From the NCBI GenBank assembly GCA_958413895.1, contig CATYVQ010000016.1, forward strand, positions 1 to 55,597: a DNA stretch of 55,597 nt. Direction: 5' to 3'. This document shows positions 8,757-15,207 of this stretch, piece by piece. The position numbers were made by a program, and so were the translations under genes. This stretch comes from an uncultured Collinsella sp. (lineage in GTDB: Bacteria; Actinomycetota; Coriobacteriia; Coriobacteriales; Coriobacteriaceae). The first letter of the stretch is position 1. Each line of letters starts with the position of its first letter. The notes under the pieces were generated by a model, which did not search any database, was not told the origin of the DNA, and saw only the letters and a program-made list of their open reading frames with translations.

Positions 8757-10002
8757 AACAACGCCTAATAACTTCGATGATTACGTCCTGCTGCTCGGGA
8801 GTCATCTTGTTGTCGGAGGGCAGACATAGACCACGATGGAAGATATCGGCACCAATATCCAAAGGCAAGCCATCTGCACCCATTGCACCACCGGAAATAT
8901 ACGCATTGGTTTTAGCTCGACCATTGCCCTCGCGCGTCACGAATGCATTCATGCGATAAATTGGCTGCATGTGCATGGGCTTCCAAATGGGACGGCCCTC
9001 GGCATTGATGGCGGCTATAGCCTCGAGAATCTCAGTGGGACAGCTCTTTCCAGGTTCGCTTACATAAAGCGCCTCACTCTCACCACGAACCTGTTTGCAC
9101 ATTGCTTCGGGTTCGATCAACATGCAAGAAAGCCAGAAGTTCGGCTCACAAACGTTAGGGTCATAGGGGTTCATGCTTACCGGCAGACCCTTAAAGCCCT
9201 CTGCGTAACGCATGTAAATAGCCTTCTTTTGGGCAATATGTTCCTCCAGATACGGAATCTGGCCACGCACGACACCGGCAATTACATTGCTCATGCGATA
9301 GTTATAACCAAGCTCCTCATGCTGATACCAAGGAGCGGCTTCGCGCGACTGGGTCGACCATTTGCGCGTTTTATCGGCTGCCTCTTTGCTATCAGTTAAA
9401 AGCATACCGCCAGCGGAACCGGTAATGATCTTATTGCCGTTAAAGCTAATGGCGCTGATGTCGCCAAACGTGCCAGTCTGACGACCCTTATACGTGGCGC
9501 CAAGTGACTCAGCAGCATCCTCAACTAGAACAGCCCCGTGCGCATCGCAAATTGAACGAAGCTCTTCGACTTTGCCAGGCGTTCCGTAAAGATGCGCCGC
9601 CACAACGACCTTTGCAGTCGGATGCAGTTCGAAGGCTTTTTCAAGAGCGACAGGATCCATATTCCAAGTGTCACGCTCGGTGTCAATAAAAACGGGAACA
9701 CCGCCCTCATAAACAACCGGGTTCACCGTAGCGTCGAACGTCATATCGCTGCAAAGGACCTCATCCCCAGGCTTAATTCCAGCGAGTTTCATGGCAAGAT
9801 GCAGCGCAGACGTACCGCAAGAAAGGGCGACGGCATAGCCGCAACCAATCTTTTTGGCCATTTGTCGCTCGACTTCGTTGATATTCTCCCCTACCGTCGA
9901 CATCCAGTTGGTCTCATATGCCTCGGTAATGTATTTGAGCTCATCGCCGTGCATGGTCGGCGAGCTTAGCCAAACCTTGTTCTCAAAGGGCTTGATATCC
10001 AT
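8749..10002 (-). CDS. DegT/DnrJ/EryC1 aminotransferase (PglE-like)
   Basis: The 417-aa PLP enzyme has VALSCGTSALHLAMKLAGIK, EDAAESLGATYKGRQTGTFG and the Schiff-base lysine in SFNGNKIITGSAGGML, all canonical for nucleotide-sugar aminotransferases. It would convert the UDP-4-keto-6-deoxy-HexNAc made by the upstream dehydratase to the 4-amino sugar with glutamate as donor. An AAGGAGT element lies 5 bases before the ATG. It follows the dehydratase gene by 15 bases and precedes the PglC-type transferase. The protein is full length. Whether the amino sugar is the gluco or galacto epimer cannot be determined. Confidence 0.92.
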   Translation of the reverse strand: MDIKPFENKVWLSSPTMHGDELKYITEAYETNWMSTVGENINEVERQMAKKIGCGYAVALSCGTSALHLAMKLAGIKPGDEVLCSDMTFDATVNPVVYEGGVPVFIDTERDTWNMDPVALEKAFELHPTAKVVVAAHLYGTPGKVEELRSICDAHGAVLVEDAAESLGATYKGRQTGTFGDISAISFNGNKIITGSAGGMLLTDSKEAADKTRKWSTQSREAAPWYQHEELGYNYRMSNVIAGVVRGQIPYLEEHIAQKKAIYMRYAEGFKGLPVSMNPYDPNVCEPNFWLSCMLIEPEAMCKQVRGESEALYVSEPGKSCPTEILEAIAAINAEGRPIWKPMHMQPIYRMNAFVTREGNGRAKTNAYISGGAMGADGLPLDIGADIFHRGLCLPSDNKMTPEQQDVIIEVIRRCFE

Positions 10003-10017
10003 CGTGACTCCTTATCC

Positions 10018-11898
10018 CTAATCGTTAAACTGCGGATGATATGTAGGTACAACCTCAGCGAGCACGGACTTAACCGTATCGTTATCCTTGTCGAGGCAGT
10101 TATGAAGCTTTTCAAGCTTGTCTTTGATCTCCTCCATCTTGTCGGCCTCGGCTGTAGAGATGCGAATCTCGGAATGCTTGGTAGGCAGGAGCTGCTCGTT
10201 GTCCATAAGGAGCTCCTCGTACATCTTTTCGCCAGGGCGCAGACCGACCTCTTTAATTTGGATATCTTTGCCAGGCTTAAGACCGCTTAACGTAATAAGG
10301 TTGATGGCAAGGTCGTAGATCTTGACCGGCTCACCCATGTCCAGTACAAAAATCTCGCCGCCATGCGCCAGGGCGCCGGCAGTAATGACAAGCTTGCTGG
10401 CCTCCGGGATGGTCATGAAGTAACGAGTGATTTCCTTGTGCGTAATGGTGATAGGGCCACCCTCACGAAGCTGGCGCTTAAACAACGGAATAACCGATCC
10501 ATGACTGCCAAGAACATTACCAAAGCGAACAGCCGTAAAGATGGTCTTACTGTTTGCCGCATAATACTGAACGATCATCTCGTCCATACGCTTGGTAGCA
10601 CCCATTACGTTAGTGGGATTAACCGCCTTATCGGTAGAAATCTGCACATAGTGGCTGCACTGGTACTTGTCAGCAAGACGCACGACGTTGAGTGTGCCAA
10701 AAACGTTATTCTCGATTGCCTCGCGGGCGTTGTGTTCCATAAGAGGAACGTGCTTGTGGGCTGCCGCGTGGAAAACAACTTGAGGATGGTACTTCTCAAA
10801 AACCTTGGTAATCGCTGGGAGATGCGTAATGGAGCCGATATAGACTTGAATATCAGTGCCTTGATCATGAGCGGTCTTGATGATGTCGTGATACAGCTCG
10901 TAGGTAGTGTTCTCGTAAATGTCGAACAACACGATTTGCGCAGGTTTAGCCGGAAGCAGCTGGCGTACAAGCTCTGAGCCAATAGATCCGCCACCGCCCG
11001 TGACTAAAATGCGCTTACCGGTAACGTAACCCATCTGGTTAAGATCAAGCGACTTCTCCTCGCGAGAAAGCAAGTCGCTGATCTCGACCTCACGAAGGGC
11101 AACCCTGCCTACACCATCCTGCGGAATATCGCGGACATTGGGGAGCGTAAGGACCCTAAGACCTGTCTTCATGCACAGGTCATAGATACGCTGACGCTCT
11201 TCATGCGTGGCGCTCGGAATTGCCACGACAATCTGTTCTGCTTCACAATCGTGCGCAATAGTAGGGATATCGGCGCAAGTACCGCAGACCTTAACGTCAT
11301 GAATACGCTGGTTTTGCTTATTAGGATCATCGTCAACAACGGCAACCGGATCACCGATCATATCGGGGTCTCCGTTGAGCATACGTTTGATGGAGAGAGA
11401 GCCGGTCTCACCTGCTCCTACGATGAGTGTGCGCGGGAGATGCGCATCGGAATTGCTTTTAAAGCGCCAGAGCTGGCTGCCATAAATGGCGCGAATGGCA
11501 AAGCGGCCGCCACCGCAAATAATAAGGATGACGGCCCATGCCATAACGTCCTCACGAAGGCTCATGCCCTTGCCAAATAACACGTTAAAGATAACGTCGC
11601 CAATGACTGAGCCCACCGTTACAGCAGCAACAATACGTCCAGCTTCAGAAATGCTCGCATACCGCCACAAGCTGCTATACATATGAAAGAACCAAAAGAC
11701 GACAACGTTAACAAGCGCAAGCACAAGAATAGCCGGGCATGCGCCAGCTGCTCCGCTGAGCGTCGCCCAATGCTGCGTTCCCCACGATGCAACAAACACA
11801 GCAATAAAAGTTGCCACAATGTCATATGCCATCAACGCATACGGTTCAAACGCACTCAGCTTCCCTTTTTGCTTTGCGCTCTTAGATTCGGTGTTCAA
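10018..11898 (-). CDS. UDP-N-acetylhexosamine 4,6-dehydratase, long membrane form (PglF/CapD/WbpM)
   Basis: The 626-aa protein has four N-terminal membrane helices (within about residues 15-135), a first Rossmann domain (TLIVGAGETGSLSIKRML), and a second, catalytic SDR domain starting RILVTGGGGSIGSELVRQLL. The active-site segment STDKAVNPTNVMGATKR has Met in place of the usual SDR Tyr and retains the Lys, the mark of this dehydratase family. It makes UDP-2-acetamido-2,6-dideoxy-4-keto-hexose from UDP-GlcNAc. The start appears to be a TTG at 11898 after a GGAAGAGAAG purine stretch. It is the first biosynthetic gene after the antiterminator. Confidence 0.93.
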   Translation of the reverse strand: MNTESKSAKQKGKLSAFEPYALMAYDIVATFIAVFVASWGTQHWATLSGAAGACPAILVLALVNVVVFWFFHMYSSLWRYASISEAGRIVAAVTVGSVIGDVIFNVLFGKGMSLREDVMAWAVILIICGGGRFAIRAIYGSQLWRFKSNSDAHLPRTLIVGAGETGSLSIKRMLNGDPDMIGDPVAVVDDDPNKQNQRIHDVKVCGTCADIPTIAHDCEAEQIVVAIPSATHEERQRIYDLCMKTGLRVLTLPNVRDIPQDGVGRVALREVEISDLLSREEKSLDLNQMGYVTGKRILVTGGGGSIGSELVRQLLPAKPAQIVLFDIYENTTYELYHDIIKTAHDQGTDIQVYIGSITHLPAITKVFEKYHPQVVFHAAAHKHVPLMEHNAREAIENNVFGTLNVVRLADKYQCSHYVQISTDKAVNPTNVMGATKRMDEMIVQYYAANSKTIFTAVRFGNVLGSHGSVIPLFKRQLREGGPITITHKEITRYFMTIPEASKLVITAGALAHGGEIFVLDMGEPVKIYDLAINLITLSGLKPGKDIQIKEVGLRPGEKMYEELLMDNEQLLPTKHSEIRISTAEADKMEEIKDKLEKLHNCLDKDNDTVKSVLAEVVPTYHPQFND

Positions 11899-11930
11899 AA
11901 TAAGTTCTTCTCTTCCCTGTTGATCCCGTT

Positions 11931-11947
11931 ATCCCCGGCCCGGGGAT
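11931..11947 (-). other. GC-rich hairpin between antiterminator gene and first biosynthetic gene
   Basis: ATCCCCG-gcc-CGGGGAT forms a perfect 7-bp stem with a 3-base loop in the 80-base gap between the LoaP-like gene and the dehydratase gene. No U-tract follows on the minus strand (the next bases are AACGGGATC), so it is not an ordinary terminator. It might pause RNA polymerase or recruit the antiterminator, but nothing in the sequence proves that. Confidence 0.4.
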
Positions 11948-11978
11948 CCCCTTTGCTCCTTTAAGCAGCCGCCCGCAG

Positions 11979-12524
11979 TTAGGCGATTGGCTTTTTAAGG
12001 TTTCGCATTACACGCTGCTCGGCCGAAAGCACGGCAAGGCCAACGCGCGTAGTCACTCGTCGGCCGCACAGATCAAGCTCCAAATAAGCAGTGCTCTTGC
12101 GTCTGTTAATGGTTTTGATAAGGCCTTCGTGGCCCAGCAGCGGACCTGCCGTAACTACGACCTGGTCGCCGTCTTTTAGGGCCTCGCTCATGGGCACTAC
12201 GCGGTCTCCCCTATGCGTAAAGCTGCCAATAAGCTGGACCTCTTCTTTTGCCAGTGGCACAAACTGACCGTCCTGGGCAAGCACCCGGGCAAAGTCGTCC
12301 ATGCGCAGTAGATACTGTTGCACGGTGCAGGGATCTGCCGTGTCGCAGATCAGATAACCGGGAAAGAGCGGCTTGGTCGTATTGACCCATTCGCCGTGAA
12401 CCTTGATCTCGGTTTGAAATTGGGGATAAAAGAGCTCCTGCATGGTGCCGGCTGGCACCATGCGCTCGATGCGCTCGCGCATTACGTCTTCGCGACCGTT
12501 AATGACCTGGATCACATACCACAC
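11979..12524 (-). CDS. loaP: LoaP/NusG-family transcription antiterminator
   Basis: The 181-aa protein has the NusG N-terminal domain (WYVIQVINGREDVMRERIER, then the conserved KPLFPGYLICDT) and a C-terminal KOW domain (GDQVVVTAGPLLGHEGLIK). It is a specialised NusG paralogue of the LoaP/RfaH/UpxY class, which binds the polymerase and nascent or non-template nucleic acid and lets it read through long operons. Being the first gene of a polysaccharide operon is typical for this class. The GTG at 12524 is chosen because AAGGGGG lies 8 bases upstream; a GTG six bases earlier is too close to that site. It is not the housekeeping NusG, which lies by secE/rplK and is longer. Confidence 0.88.
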   Translation of the reverse strand: MWYVIQVINGREDVMRERIERMVPAGTMQELFYPQFQTEIKVHGEWVNTTKPLFPGYLICDTADPCTVQQYLLRMDDFARVLAQDGQFVPLAKEEVQLIGSFTHRGDRVVPMSEALKDGDQVVVTAGPLLGHEGLIKTINRRKSTAYLELDLCGRRVTTRVGLAVLSAEQRVMRNLKKPIA

Positions 12525-13259
12525 GAGCACCGCCCCCCTTGCTGTCTTACGTGTGGCTCACGGGGTTTGGGTATGGCTTCGCCAGGGCGCTCATGCGCGA
12601 AGGCGCTCCATATTCAAACCCTGAGCCCAGTCAGACAAGCACGTGGCTCTGCCCCACCGTGAACGGTATATACAAATGCAGTTGCTAGAGACGCGGACGT
12701 GTATCGCAAAATGACCGCATCCCCCAGCTGGCTGCGTGCGAGCCAGTCAAGCGGGTACAAAACTGGACCGAACGCAAACAGCTGTAGGACTGCTACGCTT
12801 TGGCATACAACTATTAATTATTTGCATTTGAGATAATACTCACTACAAATAAATAACGTCGCATGACTTCTTTATTGGAGCTCGTGGTGTTTCTGGCACC
12901 GCCGTTACGGCCGGATGCTGATCGACCTGCGCTTTGCGACTTGCTGGAGCCGCGAGCACAGTTGAACTCATGTAACGTTAGGTATCCTAGCACAAGCTGT
13001 TAGCGAAACTGATTAGGGCTGCGTTGGACAACATATCGTTCATTTAGCGTGCTTAAGGGGGTTATTTTGGGATGTTGTTCACGTTGATGCAGGTTAATGG
13101 AATGCTAACGGTGATTAGGCGCGTTCCTGAAGCCGATATGGAACGGCGATCTACATCGATAATCGCGTTTGGCTAACAAACTATGTACAGACATGGGAAA
13201 TAAATTGTGCAACTTTTTGTTGGCGTAACTGAGGATATGTGCGCGAGGTATTTTGACAT
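12525..13259. other. Gene-free upstream region of the polysaccharide operon
   Basis: I see no convincing coding frame in these 735 bases. The stretch 12810-12860 is strongly A+T-rich (minus strand contains TATTAT and AATAAT) and is the best candidate promoter zone, though no matching -35 box is clear. A minus-strand TTGCAC at 13207-13212 resembles the -35 used by the nearby tRNA gene, with TGTACA or TACATA downstream. A 6-bp hairpin (CTGGCT/AGCCAG) lies at 12728-12746. A long leader would suit an operon under processive antitermination; its exact boundaries are unknown. Confidence 0.45.
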
Positions 13260-13290
13260 AAAAAAGGCCTTCGGAATTCCGAAGGCCTTT
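13260..13290 (-). terminator. Intrinsic terminator after tRNA-Ala
   Basis: On the minus strand a perfect 28-base palindrome (arms of 14 including AAAGGCCTTCGG, centre AATT) at 13263-13290 is followed by a run of six T. It begins 11 bases after the tRNA 3' CCA. It should end tRNA transcription before the polysaccharide leader region. Confidence 0.9.
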
Positions 13291-13300
13291 ATATTCACGA

Positions 13301-13376
13301 TGGTGGAGACGAGGGGGATCGAACCCCTGACCTCTTGACTGCCAGTCAAGCGCTCTCCCAGCTGAGCTACGCCCCC
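13301..13376 (-). tRNA. tRNA-Ala (anticodon GGC)
   Basis: The minus strand reads a full cloverleaf: acceptor arm GGGGGCG pairing with CGTCTCC, D-arm GCTC/GAGC, anticodon stem CTTGA/TCAAG with loop CTGGCAG (anticodon GGC), T-arm AGGGG-TTCGATC-CCCCT and encoded CCA. Acceptor position 3 is G opposite U70, the alanine identity pair. It is flanked by a good promoter and a strong terminator, so it is transcribed alone. Coding potential across it is spurious. Confidence 0.97.
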
Positions 13377-13389
13377 GTGACGAGGAGAT

Positions 13390-13418
13390 ACTATAGGGGA
13401 AGATTCACTGTTGTGCAA
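13390..13418 (-). promoter_or_regulatory. Promoter of tRNA-Ala
   Basis: On the minus strand TTGCAC (13418-13413) and TATAGT (13395-13390) are separated by 17 bases, 13 bases before the first tRNA nucleotide. This is a near-consensus housekeeping sigma-factor promoter with the expected short leader. Confidence 0.85.
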
Positions 13419-13458
13419 GAAGTTTTTTGGGTTGATCTTCCGCCTTACGGGTTTTCCT

Positions 13459-13511
13459 GGGACGGGGCAGAAATAATCACTCTTCGAGCGCTTATTTCTA
13501 TCCACCGTCCC
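13459..13511. repeat. Imperfect inverted repeat with GGGACGG/CCGTCCC tips
   Basis: The left arm (13459-13476, GGGACGGGGCAGAAATAA) and right arm (13492-13511, ending CACCGTCCC) are inverted copies with a small indel and a mismatch, around a 15-base loop. It lies just after the thiN stop and before the tRNA promoter. It may act as the thiN terminator or be a mobile REP-like doublet; no second copy is in this window. Confidence 0.6.
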
Positions 13512-13535
13512 GATAAAACCCTGATGCGATAGACC

Positions 13536-14177
13536 TTACTTGTAGAGGTAAGCGATGGCGGTGCCGGTGTGGACTTGGATCTTGGCCGTTTTCCTGACCA
13601 CATTGGATATTCCGGTGTCAGCTAGTAATCCCAAGGGTCTGTGATCTAGTTCCCACTCCAAGCCGTGTTCGCTTACCTCGGTGTTGGGGGCAATGGCGAT
13701 GATGGAGAACGTCTTGTCCTCGGCGCCTTCGATGGTCCACGATTCGCCTGGGCGAAGGATGCGGGCGACCACCTTGTCCTCGGCAATCCAGACTGGGGCG
13801 TCATCGTAGCCAGCGAGCAGGCCCAGTACGGAAAGTGCCATATCAGGACGGCCACCGGTGGCGCAGGTCGTAACCACTTCGGCACCCGGCCAACGACGGC
13901 GGACGGAATCGAGCGCCAGCGCCAGATCGGTATAGTCCTTGTACGGGTCGTGGCGCTCAACTTCAAAGTCGGTGGCGGCATCGACCAACGCACGACCCGC
14001 ATCACTCACCGTGTCGGCATCCCCCACATAAACGTCGCAACCCAGGCCGGCGATCAGCAGCGCGTCGAGTCCGCGGTCCACGGCGACAACGTGATCGCAT
14101 TCCCCCACTAGCCTACGCAAAAGATCCGCGCTCGCCACCACGGGCGAGCCGCAGACTACCAGTACTTTGCAAACCAC
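13536..14177 (-). CDS. thiN: Thiamine diphosphokinase
   Basis: The 213-aa protein has HVVAVDRGLDALLIAGLGCD, YVGDADTVS (the GD-D ATP/Mg site) and HDPYKDYTDLALALD, the K-D-x-TD motif diagnostic for thiamin pyrophosphokinase. It ends with the small beta-sandwich domain containing RPLGLLADTGISNVV, matching the family's normal length. It transfers diphosphate from ATP to thiamine to give the cofactor TPP. The start is a GTG nine bases after the HAD gene stop, so the two form an operon. No TPP riboswitch was seen upstream. Confidence 0.9.
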   Translation of the reverse strand: MVCKVLVVCGSPVVASADLLRRLVGECDHVVAVDRGLDALLIAGLGCDVYVGDADTVSDAGRALVDAATDFEVERHDPYKDYTDLALALDSVRRRWPGAEVVTTCATGGRPDMALSVLGLLAGYDDAPVWIAEDKVVARILRPGESWTIEGAEDKTFSIIAIAPNTEVSEHGLEWELDHRPLGLLADTGISNVVRKTAKIQVHTGTAIAYLYK

Positions 14178-14186
14178 AGCCCTCGC

Positions 14187-14876
14187 CTATCCCTCAAACG
14201 AAAGAACACGGGGCAGATCCAGCTCCTCGTAGCTGTCGATAAAGATATCGCAGTTGGCGCGCACATCGTCGCGCTTCATGCGGCCGTGCGGATCATAGAT
14301 GCCCACGCGCTTAAAGCCGGCGGAGCCAGAGCTCTTTAAGCCAAAGACGGCGTCCTCAAACACCCATGCGCGCTCAAACTTATTCCCATGACGCTCCTCC
14401 AGGCGGCGCAGCGCCAGCTCGTACACATCGGGGAACTGCTTGGAACGACCTGCCTCGCCCGTGGTGGTCACAAACTCCATGTAGGCGTCGAGCCCGGCAC
14501 CAGCGAGCGCGGACTGCACCAGCTCGGCCGGCGTGGACGTAGCCACGCACATGGCAATGCCTGCCGCCTTCGCCTGCTCCAAAAATGCCAGGAGCCCGTC
14601 GCGCGGCGGCACCTTAGAGTAGCCATCGATCAGGATGTCACTCAGCTCACGGTAGAGCTCCTCGCCATTAGCGCCAATGCCCCAGGTGTCGTGGTAGGCC
14701 TGGCACTCATCCTCCAGCGACAAATGCTCAAACTGGGCAAAATCGTCAACGGTCACGTCGACACCGTGGCGGTGCAATAACTCTGGCTGAGCATAAGCCC
14801 AAACGGGGGTGCTATTAACCAGGGTGCCATCGCAATCGAAAATAAAAGCAACCTTGGGAGCGGCGGTACGGGACAT
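14187..14876 (-). CDS. HAD-superfamily phosphatase/phosphoglucomutase-like hydrolase
   Basis: The 229-aa protein carries HAD motif I FIFDCDGTLVNSTPV (nucleophile and acid/base Asp), motif II CVATSTPAEL, motif III Lys in GEAGRSKQFPDVYEL and motif IV WVFEDAVFGLKSS, with an alpha-helical cap of the beta-phosphoglucomutase/phosphatase subfamily. The substrate is not predictable. ATG 14876 has GAAAGG 7 bases upstream; the frame is open 18 codons further. It is divergent from glgB and shares the regulatory region with two TGGTAAAAC elements, so a sugar-phosphate substrate is plausible. It is upstream of thiN in the same operon. Confidence 0.85.
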   Translation of the reverse strand: MSRTAAPKVAFIFDCDGTLVNSTPVWAYAQPELLHRHGVDVTVDDFAQFEHLSLEDECQAYHDTWGIGANGEELYRELSDILIDGYSKVPPRDGLLAFLEQAKAAGIAMCVATSTPAELVQSALAGAGLDAYMEFVTTTGEAGRSKQFPDVYELALRRLEERHGNKFERAWVFEDAVFGLKSSGSAGFKRVGIYDPHGRMKRDDVRANCDIFIDSYEELDLPRVLSFEG

Positions 14877-14910
14877 AAACGAACCTTTCGATATCAAATG
14901 GTAAACATCC

Positions 14911-14930
14911 TGCTTAAAACGTTTTACCAA
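14911..14930. promoter_or_regulatory. Candidate LacI-type operator 1
   Basis: TGCTTAAAACGTTTTACCAA has a central CG flanked by TAAAAC/GTTTTA, the architecture of LacI-family sites. Its right half matches the arms of the element 30 bases away and the element before the GH13-GH77 gene. It is 35-54 bases before the HAD start codon. The cognate regulator is not encoded here. Confidence 0.5.
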
Positions 14931-14946
14931 ACGTCAGCCAAACAAT

Positions 14947-14986
14947 TTTGAAACCCAAATTGGTAAAACTGTCAAGAGTTTTACCA
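14947..14986 (-). promoter_or_regulatory. Candidate operator 2 overlapping the HAD/thiN promoter
   Basis: TGGTAAAACT (14961-14970) and AGTTTTACCA (14977-14986) are a perfect 10-bp inverted repeat around a 6-base spacer. On the minus strand the spacer region contains TTGACA (14975-14970), followed 17 bases later by TTCAAA (14952-14947), a weak -10. A protein bound to the repeat would cover this -35 box and could also affect glgB on the other strand. The dyad is clear; its function is inferred. Confidence 0.5.
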
Positions 14987-15082
14987 CGGCAATTCTGCCA
15001 GTGGTATAAACATGTCGCTTACCGATTAAACGCCCCAGCAAATCCGCTTTCGTCCATAAAACTAACGCACAGGTGTTATCGT

Positions 15083-15136
15083 AGTTTCTGCCGAAAGTTC
15101 CACCGAGCACGCGAGGTGGAACGAATCACAGAAACT
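15083..15136 (+). other. Two-tier hairpin in the glgB leader
   Basis: Outer arms AGTTTCTG (15083-15090) and CAGAAACT (15129-15136) and inner arms GTTCCACC (15097-15104) and GGTGGAAC (15115-15122) are all perfect, separated by a symmetric 6x6 internal loop (CCGAAA/GAATCA). There is no U-tract, so this is not a terminator. The helix-loop-helix form resembles a regulatory RNA or protein-binding leader element. Remaining bases between the HAD and glgB genes show no coding frame. Confidence 0.5.
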
Positions 15137-15207
15137 TCGCCGTCCCTTCGATTCGTGCAGCCTTGGACCTTTCGCATCTAGTCACCAAGGCAACACGCTG
15201 CCGCGTC

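Noticed and set aside
13173..13505. A 110-codon minus-strand frame covering the tRNA
   Set aside because: Its central GVAQLGERLTGSQEVRGSI is the well-known false translation of a tRNA gene; the cloverleaf, promoter and terminator explain the sequence.
14178..15207. A TPP riboswitch for thiN
   Set aside because: No CTGAGA or ACCTGATCTGG-like core occurs upstream of the HAD-thiN operon.
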